Shown here one piece after another: positions 10,166-21,202 of a stretch of 30,231 nt of DNA (the stretch's first letter is position 1; every line of letters begins with the position of its first letter). Source of the stretch: Chara braunii (lineage: Eukaryota > Streptophyta > Charophyceae > Charales > Characeae); the NCBI GenBank assembly GCA_003427395.1, contig BFEA01000035.1, positions 1,879,107 to 1,909,337 of the forward strand, read 5' to 3'. Below the pieces are notes generated by a model. It saw nothing but the letters and a program-made list of their open reading frames with translations, searched no databases and was not told the origin of the DNA. Made by a program: the position numbers and the translations under genes.

Positions 10166-10366
10166 ACTTTACTTGGGACTTTAGAAATTATAGTCGAGAT
10201 TTAAGTGTACGTAATTATAGAATAGATCCCAACGAATTGTGTTGATGATTCATAATAGATATGTGTGTATGTGTGTACATGTAGATGATAATACTTTACT
10301 TGGGACTTTTAGAAATTATAGTTGAATTTCAGGGATATATGTGTATGTGTGTACATGTAGATGAGA
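10166..10366. repeat. Local imperfect duplication with TG-rich blocks
   Basis: CTTTACTTGGGACTT..AGAAATTATAG occurs near 10166 and 10294. ATATGTGTGTATGTGTGTAC followed by ATGTAGATGA occurs near 10259 and, slightly changed, near 10336. The two duplications interleave. Confidence 0.75.
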
Positions 10367-11131
10367 ATTTCGCTGATCAGAAAATAGAGGATAAGATTGT
10401 GAGTTTATTTTTCCAAATTTGAGAAGCTCAATTTATAATTGTGTAAGCACTAGATTAGAACACGGATATAGAAAATTAGAAGATACAAAATTAAGATCAG
10501 CAAATCAAATTGAAAAGACAGCCGATGCGAAGAGCGCCACACATGTTCACACAAAATTTTTCTGCTCCATCGCCGCTGTTCTTATTGCGGCGCTACCTGC
10601 TTCCGTGTCTTTAACCGGTGAACCGGCTCAAACGAACACTTGAAACCGCCAACTCTTTTTGACAATCCAACTTGTAACAAGCCTCTCTCCTCCCACTCCG
10701 CATGAGAAGATGCTCCTCACCTTCTACCCGCACTGCCCAACCAACCTCCGCTAGATTCGCGCAGGAGCATAGGAGCAGGGTCACAACCATGCCCAAGATC
10801 TCATGAAGACTATCCTAATCAACCCGACATCCTCCCCTTCCTCTAGCGTGTCATCCCGCAACACCACATGAACGAAGCACAGAGCAAGAGACCTCTTCAG
10901 CCTAGATTATCAAGGATGGAAGAACCCCCAGCTGAAACATCACGTCAATGACCGCACCAGACAAAACCAACGGAACCTCGCATCATTGCTTGCCGCCGTA
11001 CTCCCCATTGCCCACATCAACTCATTGATATTCCTCGCAGAGAGCCGTGCCGACAAGGCACCACCAACACACGAACCGGCCTATGTCGATAGCGGAGCAG
11101 CGCTGCGCTCCTGGTCGCGCTGCGCCGCTCC
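10367..11131. other. Unassigned sequence
   Basis: Short open frames occur on both strands (for example 10419-10643 plus) with no recognisable family. No RNA gene is seen. Confidence 0.35.
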
Positions 11132-11151
11132 CGTAGTGGGACACCACTACG
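11132..11151. other. Perfect short hairpin
   Basis: CGTAGTGG (11132-11139) and CCACTACG (11144-11151) pair around a 4-nt loop GACA, immediately before the (TTC)n tract. Function unknown; it could mark a repeat end. Confidence 0.5.
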
Positions 11152-11157
11152 TTCAAA

Positions 11158-11220
11158 TCTTCTTCTTCTTCTTCTTCTTCTTCTTCTTCTTCTTCTCCCT
11201 TTTTTTTTTCTTCTTCTCAC
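11158..11220. repeat. (TTC)n microsatellite
   Basis: About 13 uninterrupted TTC/TCT units lie at 11158-11196, followed by a degenerate CT-rich tail with a T run. The arginine-rich open frame read on the minus strand is only this repeat. Confidence 0.95.
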
Positions 11221-11507
11221 TTCACTTCTTCCCCGCTGGAAAAGGCTAATGTTTTAGATAACGTTTTTTTTCACATGTGGGACTTGTTCTTGTTGTTGCC
11301 ACAATTCTGGCTAAAGTTCTTTGAGGAAGATGAGTGGGGGAAGCTTTGCCCGAAATTCCTAATGGTATACTGAACCTGTTTTCTAGCTGCAGAAGCCAAA
11401 CCTGGGTAATGACCGCAGTTATTTCCTGGGTTGAATTGTGAGGTCCACAACCTTGTGTCTATGCATGATAAAATTCTTATGTTCCAAAAAAATTTGGTCA
11501 AAAACCT

Positions 11508-11563
11508 CCTCCTCTACATCCCACAACCTTATGACCTCCTCTACATCCCACAACCTTATGACC
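11508..11563. repeat. 27-bp tandem duplication
   Basis: CCTCCTCTACATCCCACAAC and the following CTTATGA occur twice in succession with a 27-bp period. The duplication is in frame (LLYIPQPYD twice in one plus frame), but that frame matches no known gene. Confidence 0.85.
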
Positions 11564-11770
11564 TCCTCTTGAAGGTCCAGGTTACAACCCACATTGTCAT
11601 TCCTTCGAATCTCAAGATAATCACCAGCCCCTGAGATAAGGTGAACAGAGCCCTAAATTTCCAGGGTTTGTCATGGTGTTTATAACAAACCTCGCACACC
11701 TTTTAAGCCAGACTTATCACCAGTCCATAGAGTGAAGACGGAGTAAAACAACAACACTCTTCAATGCTGA

Positions 11771-11815
11771 GGAGGTTAACCTAAGGCTGAAATATTGGGG
11801 TCCCTGCTAACCGCT
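11771..11815. repeat. GGTTAAC hairpin repeat, copy 1
   Basis: GGAGGTTAACC, then GGCTGAA, then GGGGTCCCTGCTAACCGCTT matches the hairpin ends of the repeats at 24.2 and 24.4 kb. The arms pair imperfectly (GGTTAAC with GCTAACC). Confidence 0.7.
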
Positions 11816-12488
11816 TATTCAGCCCTTGCGATCTCAGGATACTTGTGACGGACCTGTCAGGATGGCGGTCCATCAAATCAAGACGAAGGGATGAGGATGA
11901 AGGAGATGGAGATGGAGCTAGAAGGGACAACACAACTCTAACGCAAACTCAACACGCACATACTCCAAACTGTGCAAGTGAAGAATGAGACTGAAAACCG
12001 ACTGCAACTGGGGTATAACCCCGAACTGACTGAATTGGAGTGGACTGGCCTGGTACCGACAATGGTACCGGGCATGACTGGACTGGATTGAATGAGCACA
12101 CGGCCTATGGGATCAGGCCACTCTAGAGCTTGCTATGCCCTTCTGTTTTTTTTTTTCTTTTAGTTTGTTCTTTTTCTTTTGAAAAAATGTAACTCGTGTG
12201 AGAATAGTATAAGAACCTGGCAGTATAACCCAACTTCCTGGAAAGAAGAAAGAAAATGTTCCCTCTCTTTTTTTCTTTTTTTTGCACGTAGTTTTCTTCA
12301 GCGCGAGTGAGTTTCTACATGCAAAACAAACTAACGGACAAGTTGTAGTCCGTTTTCTCCTTTTTATTGGGCCCACGGGCTTCCTCCCCCATTGAACTGC
12401 CGAGTCCAGTGACAAACTGATTTTAGCTTTTGCGTTAACTATGGTTTTTCAAGCGGGAAAAAATACTGGTGGTTTAATTCTTCCTTTA
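11816..12488. other. Unassigned sequence
   Basis: This holds a GGATGAGGATGAAGG-type purine stretch, a repeated GGTACCG pair near 12050-12070 and short T tracts. No gene is supported. Confidence 0.35.
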
Positions 12489-12759
12489 GTATTTTCCATA
12501 CTTGCAAGCAGACGGACCGGACGAGCGTCCAGTCGGGTCCGCTTTGCCACGTGCGGCACCCTCCCCCCGGACCGGACGGACCCGGACCAGATCGGACGGG
12601 GGCAATTTTTTTATTTTTATTTTTCTTTGGGGGGGGGGGGGGGGGGGGGGCGTAACTGGTAGTCGGGCGCACGTTCATGCGCCACGCGGGTCCGATCGGA
12701 CGGTCTGCCGCACGTGCAGAACCGGCCGGACGGCGTCCGCTTGCAAGTATGGTATTTTC
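12489..12759. mobile_element. GC-rich fold-back MITE with 8-bp target duplication
   Basis: The element spans 12497-12751 (255 bp). It starts CATACTTGCAAGC and ends GCTTGCAAGTATG (perfect 13-bp ends). Imperfect pairing continues through TGCCACGTGCGGCA on the left and CTGCCGCACGTGCAG on the right. GTATTTTC flanks both sides (12489-12496 and 12752-12759), an 8-bp direct repeat as expected for a hAT-type target duplication. A 9-bp, Mutator-like reading is possible if the end is shifted by one base. The arms are rich in self-complementary GGACCGGACGG text. The loop carries a T-rich run and 22 consecutive G (12629-12650). No transposase is encoded. Confidence 0.8.
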
Positions 12760-12822
12760 CCAATGAGTTATTATTTCTGTTTGAATTTAATTGCGTGGAC
12801 CATTTAATCGGGCCCCTCCAAC

Positions 12823-13215
12823 TCATGAGTACACCGGTGATGTCATAGAGCCCAATACACAACCCTTTCTTCCTAAAACAAAGAGATTTAGAGTGTATGT
12901 ATCCACTGGGTGCGGATTCCAGGTTCCCATAAGAGCCCTGTCAAGTCCCATTGTCATGACATTGAGATACCCAATTGACCCCAAATTGTATTCCACCATC
13001 TCCAAAGCCAAATGACCCCATGCTCAATCCTCTCTAAAACTTTCCTTGAAGGGAATGCAGAAGAACAAAACTTGCACTAGGGTAAGGCAATGCACTTCTG
13101 CTCGAATGTGGTTTTGTCAATAATCTAGTCATTCGTAGGTAAACATCTATGATCAATCTGCCATTGCAGGGAAACAAACATACCTGGTTTGAATTTGACC
13201 GTTTTGAAGTTGTCG
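12823..13215 (-). pseudogene. LINE C: zf-RVT fragment
   Basis: The minus strand encodes FVSLQWQIDHRCLPTND, then a stop where LINE A has Trp, then a second stop before CKFC, then RIEHGVIWLWRWWNTIWGQL. About five residues between the His and the following Trp-rich block are deleted, removing the final zinc-ligand cysteine present in LINEs A and B. A downstream minus frame (12823-13011) gives LNLFVLGRKGCVLG, matching LINE A's KNLFTLGRRAVLWA. This is a third, independently decayed copy of the same LINE tail, followed upstream by an (ATT)n run. Confidence 0.85.
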
Positions 13216-13245
13216 CATCCATTGAGCCTCTGCCCTATCTCTGAG

Positions 13246-13272
13246 ATTATTATTATTATTATTATTATTATT
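13246..13272. repeat. (ATT)9 microsatellite
   Basis: Nine uninterrupted ATT units, read as polyisoleucine on the minus strand. It separates the LINE C tail from the Penelope-associated repeat. Confidence 0.97.
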
Positions 13273-13366
13273 TTCACATTTAAACATATTTTGAGTGTGG
13301 GAAGCCACTTAGAGAGGTGATCAAAGCGGGCCTCAACATCAGTGGATCTTACTGACAGAATGTGAA

Positions 13367-13640
13367 GCAACCGAATAAACATGCATCCCCCACCCCTTTT
13401 ACCGACGTCCAAATCCAGGAAGTCGGGTCAAACACAAGTTTATCAATTGAGAGAGGCAATTTAAAGGTTACCCGATTCTTTTTACTTTGAAGCACTCTTA
13501 TCCTGAATAATTGGCTAGAGAGATAAAAGAGAGAGGAGATAAAAGAGATAAAAAATCCCAAAACAATGCAGTTCAAGGTTTACACTTTAGCATAAAACCA
13601 CATCGTTGAAGACATGGGACACATGCCACATACCTTCTCC
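13367..13640. repeat. Penelope-associated dispersed repeat, copy A
   Basis: Its left part (CCGAATAAACATGCATCCCC, ACTTTGAAGCACT..TATCC) recurs at 29762-29856. Its right part (GATAAAAAATCCCA, CAGTTCAAGGTTTA, CCACATCGTTGAAG) recurs split at 24963-25003 and 27165-27235. On the minus strand the right end encodes EEKVCGMCPMSSTMWFYAK, the apparent C-terminus of the Penelope-like ORF, so I read the family as Penelope 3' end plus 3' UTR. This copy is the empty site for the Harbinger-type insertion in copy B. Confidence 0.75.
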
Positions 13641-16600
13641 TCACAACACCTGAAAAAATTTCGACGTTTGAAAAACCCAACTCTAGCATGTTCTCTATGC
13701 AAAGTCACAAGAGATACTAGAAGTAAGGCGTGAATCCGCGTGATTACTATTGGTCTCGTCATGCGAAAGACTTATACCACCCGGTAATCACATATATCGG
13801 TTTGCTTGGGTTTTTCCACACTCTTTCTGCATTCTTGAACTTATGCATGGAGAGGACCTCTGTCACATTCTCCAAAATGAGGATTCTTCTTTCAAAAAAC
13901 TCCATGATGTTGTAGTTGGTGTCTGTTATTGTCAACCTCAATTGTTTGTGATGTTAGTTTGTAATTCTATCCATTGTTGTTTTAATTTTTTTTTTCTTCT
14001 TCAAGATCGTTAGTTTTGAAGAAGCCTAACAACAAGATATCATCGACATATCTTTTACCAACAATTATTTTTTCATCCCTTACAAGGCTGTTTAGAAAAC
14101 TTTCTTCAACATACATAGAAACCAGCGACGCCAGAGGGAACTTGCCCACCCATGAGAATGTAAGTGCCATGTTTGAGTATGATCCCAACAAATTTGAAGA
14201 ACACATTATCCAAGAAAAAATTCATCAGCTTCTTTAAGTCGTTCAATCCGATCGTGACAATTTTTCCACCCACCGTCACATTTCCGTGTATTTGAACTCG
14301 AACCTTAAAACTCCCTTTTACTGTATATTTATAAAAAATCCAGTCAACATGAAAACATCTCTTTAACATCATATATTCGGGCGCACGTGCTAAGTTGCTG
14401 ATTTTTCGCCCGTTCGGTGACTGCTGCAATACAATTATTCAGATTGTTACCAGAGGGTAGGTTAAAGTGACGCTTTTGAGTTTTTTTTTAACTTTTTATC
14501 ATAAGATTTAACGCTTTGACCAAGTTGCTTCCAACAAATTAGGTAGGGTGAAGGTAAGAAAGACATTTGTGCCTTTTCTTCTCAAAATCTTTATCTTTAC
14601 TCATGATAGACACCTTCTGAATTTTAAAAATTTCCTTCGTTGTTTTATTTTCCAATTCATTCCACGTTTTTGTTTTTAATTTTTTTCCTCATATCTCACA
14701 GGATATCACTTCCGACTCTCTCAATTGTCTCGAAGTTCGAATTATCATTGAAGAACTTTTTATTTCCTGCGTAGTACTACAAAGGACATTCAACTAAGGT
14801 AGTATCACGATCTTGGTCCAATGGGGAAAGGGTCGGTCCCCCAAGGGTCACTTTTATACCGTGGATGTATTTACAAGTGACTACCTCGCGGAAAATCTCA
14901 GTAAGCCCACATTTTCGGAGCTTGAGTGACGAGATTCTGAATGTATCAGTAATCTCGACCTTCCTAAGCTTATTCAAGGCAGTCTTTCACACATTATTTA
15001 CGGGTATTAATACTTTCACTTCGACCATGGCATGAAACATTTCTTGAATTATGGTGGAAATGATCAACAAAATATACATCTTTTAGTCTAACCTGAACGT
15101 GCCCGTCAATTTTGGGCAGTTCAAACCTATCGTAGTCACAACCTTGAGTTACCTTAGAAATAACCACTTTATGGTTATGCAGAATATCCGCAATGGTCTT
15201 GACTTTACTCGAGACCACCCGTGACTTTTTCTGCATCAGGTCAGCAAGTCCCTAAGGTTCAAACCTCCTCCCAATCCATTCACATACGTCGGTATGAACA
15301 TTACTCTTATCAATGGTGAAGTAAAATGATATTTTTAGAATAATGTTTTGCTTGGGGTTAAATCCTAGTCTCCTTTTGAGCTCCGTCGCAATGAGACTCC
15401 TAATCACTTGGTGTCCCCTTTTTGTACTTACAAATTTTACGCCTTTCAATAAACCCAGAAGTCCACTATTGCCCTTACATCTTAGATAGATCTTCCAAGG
15501 AGCACGAAGGAGGGTGATTAACTCAACCTTTCGCCGCTTTCCTTCAGGTTCAGCTCTGACCAAGCAGTTGAGATTTCATTCACCTCGAGATTCAAACACA
15601 TATTTAATATCCTTAAGTAAATAATTACTAAAATTGTCACTCATTTTCTATTCTTCGTACACCAATTTAAGAAACCTCCATGATACAAATCATTTTTTTC
15701 TCGTCGTTACCGAAAAAATTACGTATTGGTCTGCTCAGACCTTTAGCATGTTTAAAGATATTCATGAGGTTAGGAGTGCGTTCATGACCCTTATCAATAG
15801 ACGAAAAAAAGATCGGATCTCATTTGTGTGAAATGCTAGTTTCTTTTTTTGTATTTTTTTGTTTTTTCCTCGGTTTGCATCTAGTATTACTTTTTCTCGC
15901 ATTGTGACCAGGATTTTCTTGTCGAATGATACGTCTTTCCATTTTTAGTAGTTCAGTTTTGTCACCAACCTATAGAGGCATAACATTGTACGATTCATGT
16001 TTCATTTTGCTCAACCACTTATGCACTTTGAACACAAGACATTTGTTAGCAGTAAAAGCGTGCTTCTTCCATCTCTCAGTAAGAGAGCCACTCCTTTGTC
16101 CTACGTATGTCTGTTTACAAAAGGGCAATACCATCGAATAGGCGCAAGATGAGACTTGAGAGCTAAGTACTACATCGCTCCAACATTATTCCAATATTTG
16201 ATAAACGTAGCTCGCCACTTCACATATCTAATAACACACGAAAAAATTGTGCCCATCTTGAACTCAAGTTACCGTGTGGCAAGAGATGGTATGACAAATG
16301 TTTCTGCGAATGCACAATAAAGACCATTTCAAAGGGAATCAGTTCCTTGAAACGGCCTCAGACTCGTTTCTGTCCGATCCGGCCTGCTGTTTAGGCAATT
16401 CACGCTCAATTTCTAAGTTGGCATCGTCGTCTGCGCCTTCATCTCTAGCAATCATTCCGGTGAATTCGTTGGTGTCTTGTTTAGCTAGCTCTGAAACTCC
16501 CTTGTCCTTCCTTTCCCACTTGATGTTCCTCTTCATGCACAACGCCTTCACCTTCTGCCTTGTCATGTCCATGTAGTGGTGCAATGTTTCGCGCATGTAC

Positions 16601-17290
16601 TCAACAGTCCCCATCTCTTGTCTCCCTCCCCCCGGATCATCCGCTTCCACGGTTCAAATGGATCTTATCGCCTTCATCGTTGGTACCTTCACTTTTTCTC
16701 CCCGGATATCAGGTTCTATACCGTGCTAAATTTTCCAGATGCCCCTTCCTTTGATCCTGATGTGTTATCTAGGTTGACCTTGTCGATGATCTTCGTCGGC
16801 ATTTTCATTACGTCATCGAGTTTATCACTCTCTTTTGCGTTGGGTTGAGCAGGTACTGGTTGCATACCTTCGATCTTAGCTTCTTGGGGTTTCTTGCCCT
16901 GCCCTTCATCGTCAGAGGAGAGCAAAATACTCGACTCCCTGATCTTTTATCCCCTGGCTTCGAGATTGGATCTAGATTTCTGACGTTTAGAGGCAGGAAA
17001 GTTGGGACCAACGATCCTCGTACACTTTTCGTTGCTGCCACCATCTTCTTTGTTTTTTTCCGCCTTAAGCTCAGCCAACAACTTAATCATTCTATCTCGT
17101 TCCATATCGACCACCATCATCTTTTTATCGACGACCTCAAGCTTGTTCGAGATGCGCTTCAGCGATGCTCCAAAGTTGCTAGCCATCCAAACCTTCATGT
17201 CTTTTTCACTATCTTCCTCGCTGGTCGTGACTTCACCGCGTTGCCAGTGCGAATACCCTTACAAGGGTATCCGCCCTTGTTTTTGCAAGT
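13580..17290 (-). pseudogene. Penelope-like retroelement with N-terminal GIY-YIG
   Basis: Read on the minus strand. A possible Cys motif (TCKNKGGYPCKG) lies near 17290. A charged, coiled-coil-like segment (17198-16947) and an acidic linker (to 16716) share one frame. A SAP-like stretch (MTRQKVKALCMKRNIKW; 16650-16339) is in the same frame as a GIY-YIG nuclease at about 16149-15862. A gap follows, then the reverse transcriptase from 15563: KTIADILHNHK, LVECPL, the motif A region IYDVKEMF near 14365, a motif B region (LMGG, then GKFPLASLVSMYVEESF after a frameshift) and an intact YVDD at 14036-14050. The thumb continues to CGMCPMSSTMWFYAK at 13580. There are many stops and at least four frameshifts, so it is inactive. 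In classic Penelope elements the nuclease follows the RT; here it precedes it, as in the permuted Naiad/Chlamys-type clade known from green algae and protists. Confidence 0.8.
15862..16149 (-). pseudogene. GIY-YIG endonuclease domain of the Penelope element
   Basis: The minus frame reads CAYSMVLPFCKQTYVGQRSG, then LTERWKKH, and further on LLKMERRIIRQENPGHN. The family pattern is GIY, ten residues, YIG, an Arg and His on the next helix, a late Glu and a terminal Asn. Here the GIY has decayed to CAY but its Tyr remains, YVG is present after ten residues, and ERW..H, the Glu of MERR and P-x-x-N are all visible. One stop (15970-15972) interrupts it. It is in frame with the SAP-like region upstream and out of frame with the RT. 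Confidence 0.75.
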
Positions 17291-17339
17291 GACAGAAAAT
17301 AAGTTTCGTTTAGAGTCTCAGTACAACGAGTGAGACTGT

Positions 17340-20300
17340 GTTTCGACTACGCTGACTAAGTGGTTGACTGGAAATAGAGAGTGCATGGGCGAGCAAATTT
17401 AAGGTGCGCGTGATCTCTTTTTTTGTTGATGATTGTAAAGTCGGTGTGGTTGCTAGCCAAAATTTTGGATTTTCTTTGATTTAAATTTTAAAATAGGATT
17501 AAAAGGTTTCGTCTTCTGATTGGTATGCTTGACCGTGGCATGTGCGCTCGTACGGAGGACGACATCGGCGACAACGTGGCTTTGAGTAATGGTCCGAGTA
17601 TACACGAGGATAGACGTGTGGTGGGCAAGGGGTTTGACGACCGAGGGATTAGTGGATAGGTCGAGGTGTGGCTTTGGAACGTCTCAGTAGACTTCACGCC
17701 GCATGGTGCCTGCTTATATAGATTACCGCCAACACTAGGCTCAACCTTAGGCCTAACACTATTGTTTACGGTAGCGGACTATCATTCAGGAGGTTCAAGG
17801 ATCAAGGCGTGCAGTTGACAATGACGAAGCGGTGGAGTATCTTAAAGGGAACTAAGGGGTTGAGGGCCCGACGAAACTATCCCCCGTAGTTTTGCTGGCC
17901 GCAGGGTAGCGCGTCGGGACCAAGGCGCTATTAGTAATCCCCTTTTCTTTCTCCCCTCTCACCGTGCGGTTTTGCCTTGATTTTTTTTTTTTTTTAATCT
18001 TTAATTTCAAGCAAGGCGCGACACTAGTTTTAGGGGCCAATCGGATCTGTGCATGTGCTGAACACTGGCATAATTCCTCTATCTGCTCGTCTTGAAACTT
18101 GGACCGCGGAGTTCAACGTGCATGCGAGTTAGTGGGTCATTAGCCTATGAGGCGGAGGGAGCCTGGGTAGCACGGGCCCATTGCAGGTGCCCGGTCTGCC
18201 ACCATGGTCCGTTGTGAGAGGGATGGGAGAGTGAGCCTAGCCCTTGAGGCCCCAAATGGTGATGGGTTGTCCCTGGGTGCAAAGGGGCAACCACACTAGG
18301 GCCGGGGTTGAAGACTGCAGGGGGGGCAAGGCTGTTCGCGTGGGACCATTTTCCCACTTCGGTCTTCAAAGTTCTCATTTGAATATTTGCTACTACCATC
18401 GAGAATCTGTGCCAGGACCCGCTTTACTTGACTCACACTACAATTTGTGCGGCAGGCCTGCACCTTCCTATTCCTCGTAGTGGCGGAGTCGGGACGACCA
18501 AGCATAGGTCGAGCGCCTCAGCGTCGTTCGTATTCAGGGCGGACGAAGTCAGCAGGTGAGTTGTTACTCACTCCCTAGCGAGTTTTGACATTTGTGACCA
18601 TCATCCTGCTACCTGTATCAGCACCCCTTTGGGGTCTAGGTTAATGAGCGGATTGTCATTGACCCGCGGTCGGATAATCGCTGTCGGATTTGGGTATGGG
18701 GCGAATGACTAACTGAGCCACCTAGTAGTTGGTCGTGTTTGAGACTTTCCCCACGAAAGCCAGACCAGCCGAAAACAGCAGCAAGCGCTGGGCGCTGTGA
18801 GGTCGGTACGACTGACCGCTGCGATAAATCACAAGGGAAAGACGGACACTGGGAGTGCGGAGTGCAGTGAATAGCAAAACGAAGATGGCGAGGAGCTAGG
18901 CAGGGCGCAGTGGAAAGGGAGTAGCACACACGATTGTTGACGGAATCGGGCAAGGGAGGAGTCTACGATGGGGTTTTCAAGGACAACGAACGCGAATCTG
19001 CTGTTAGTTTGAGTAGAGAGTTAGTGAATTGGGAGTCAGGAAGAGGAAGCCGTGTGCAGAGATGGCGGGAAGCAAAGAAAGAGGAAAGTGAGAAGCACAT
19101 ATCTCCTGCGTTTCCGAATTGATTTCGGCACGGCGAGAGCCGAATCTATTGTTTTAAGCCAGGGCGATTTCGTTGGTAAAGTTAGTTTTTATGGTTGGTT
19201 AGTGGAATACGAGTTAGTGGAGATAGAGCGGCGTGAAGGCAACGAGAAGCAAATATGGTAGGAATTGAAAGATGAAGTTTTCACTGGATTCTGCATGAAA
19301 TTGAGCGAACTTAAAGGCAAAGTGGGGGTTGTTGACCACAACGAATTCGATGGTGGAAATCGGAGTTAGGAGCTAGTGGGTAGTTTCGACGGTACAGAGG
19401 TTAGGTGCTGTGTAGAGAGGGTGGCATGTGTCTATCCATGTTTTGACGAAAGATTCATTCTCGTAGCGCTTTTGGTGAGTAAAGAGTATGACGCCCCCTT
19501 CACCGTCGCCTTCATTGTTGTGAGCGCGATGCTCTATCTCATCGTCAGAATAATCGATGTTGTGGAGATCTTCATTGGTGGCCGAGTCGCCATTGCAGTG
19601 GGATCTTCGTCTTTATGACTTCGAACTGCCGGGCTTGGTCATCATCAAGCTCCTCGAGATATGCTGGCCCCGCTCACTATTCTACCAGTGTATCATCCTA
19701 ATGATGCTTGAAACCACATTGTTGTCTGTGGAAGCTGAAGTCATGGTCGTAGCAAGCGTTCCAAGCGACTGTCTATTCCGTTCGGGCGTTGAGAAAAAGT
19801 GCATGAATCTAGATGTGATTGCGAGCAGATGCGTTGAATTGTCGAAAGCAGGAATAAATAAAAGTGAAGCTACGGTGCCAAATAACATGCGGGAAAGAAT
19901 CGGTGAGGAATCCTCTCTTTCTTTTTATGAGAGTGTCATTCTCACTTGGCACGAGGTGGTGAAGGTCGGGCGGCTTGTTCCTCGTGAAAGTGATATTCCT
20001 TTACTATTACAACCAGCCGGATCTTCGTTCCGGTTGGGTTAGCAGTGATCGCTTGATTGATTGAAGGTGATTTTTTGCCCCAAGCCACTAGTACATATCA
20101 TCGAGGCCATGGACGTTATCTTGCTCGTGGTCTGCAAACTTTTCATCATCTTGGAGCTCATCGGTTTTGCCCCTTACAAGCATGAGGAAGCAGGGGTACA
20201 CCTGACTCGACGTTCTTATGTGCGGTGATCCTCTTTATCGTGCTGTTTATGCATGGCCGTTCTTAGTTTGGTAAAGTGATCTGCCTGATGAATTCCGATA

Positions 20301-21200
20301 ACGAATAAGACTTTGGTCTGCTAAATAGTTGTGTAGAGACTTTTTCCTCGTGGCCAGCCCCCTGTGACTGTTAGAGGTGAAGCATAGTCTGCTACTTCTG
20401 GTAAGGCTAGTGCAGCAGAAGCAAAGGGAGCCATGAAGTGCAGCAAGTTGAGGCGCTAACACCGCCTCCCGACAGAGTTGTAGTTGCCTATGAGGATCCT
20501 AACTCTGCTTGGGTAGGGTGTTGTTTGAGTTGTTGCTGTTTTTTTCTGGTAACCGATTGCATACTCATGGTGCTGAGGTCCTCTATAGCAACGCGATGCA
20601 GTTTGGGGCACGGACGTTCGAAGAACTGCTATTCCCCCAAACAACGGGTTGCAACTTGGAAATACTGGTGTCTTGGGGCTATGCATTAATTGAACGCAAC
20701 CATTTTAGGTTGCGTAGTGGTGATTTGATCCGAAACGAGCCCAAGCCTTGAAGGGAAGTTGTTGTTGCTAGTTGAAGAGGCGCCAGAAAGTCAACAGCTG
20801 GCAGTTTGACTTTTAACTGACCAAGCTACTGCGCACTTTGACCATCATTGCGGGGCCCTCAGGCGCATCAAGGATTCAAGGCCCACTCACGCGAGTATGG
20901 GTGCACCTCTCTTGGATGTAAGCGACTTAACCTGTCTCATTCTGCCCTTCTTATTCCAAGTCTAGTCTATTGGTTTGGAGAGGAAGGTGGCAGGTGGGAT
21001 TGCAACCCGTAATCCGTGCCACGGCCTCTGTGAGAGGTTTCCCCACCGATTGTGGGAGCTTTGCTGGAACCTAGGCGAGGTTCTGGAGATAGGGAACTGA
21101 GTGGTAATCTTTATCTCCTTCTCTAACCCAACTAAAACCCTTACCTACGTACCTTGCTACAATTTGACTAAGTATATTGAATGCATCCCTACTGAATTTA
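17340..21200. other. Unassigned 3.9-kb stretch
   Basis: I find no recognisable gene, terminal repeat or RNA. A 16-T tract near 17979-17995 could be the tail of a minus-strand retroposon. The longest plus frame, 19557-20042 (161 codons), has no family I know and no clear initiation context; a chance frame or the relic of a mobile element are both possible. The text TGTATCAGCACC near 18615 is only loosely like an initiator-Met primer site. Codon-like structure is weak throughout. Confidence 0.35.
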
Positions 21201-21202
21201 TG

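Noticed and set aside
11017-11220. Arginine-rich protein on the minus strand
   Set aside because: It is the reverse reading of the (TTC)n microsatellite.
10986-11249. Membrane protein with poly-Phe tail
   Set aside because: The hydrophobic tail is the microsatellite and the rest has no support.
12439-12862. Proline- or glycine-rich proteins on either strand
   Set aside because: They are translations of the G22 tract and fold-back MITE arms.
18605-18630. Retrotransposon primer binding site (TGTATCAGCACC)
   Set aside because: Poor match to the initiator-Met site and no LTR ends were found around it.
19557-20042. 161-codon plus-strand gene
   Set aside because: No domain, homologue or initiation context that I recognise; kept only as a remark in the unassigned stretch.
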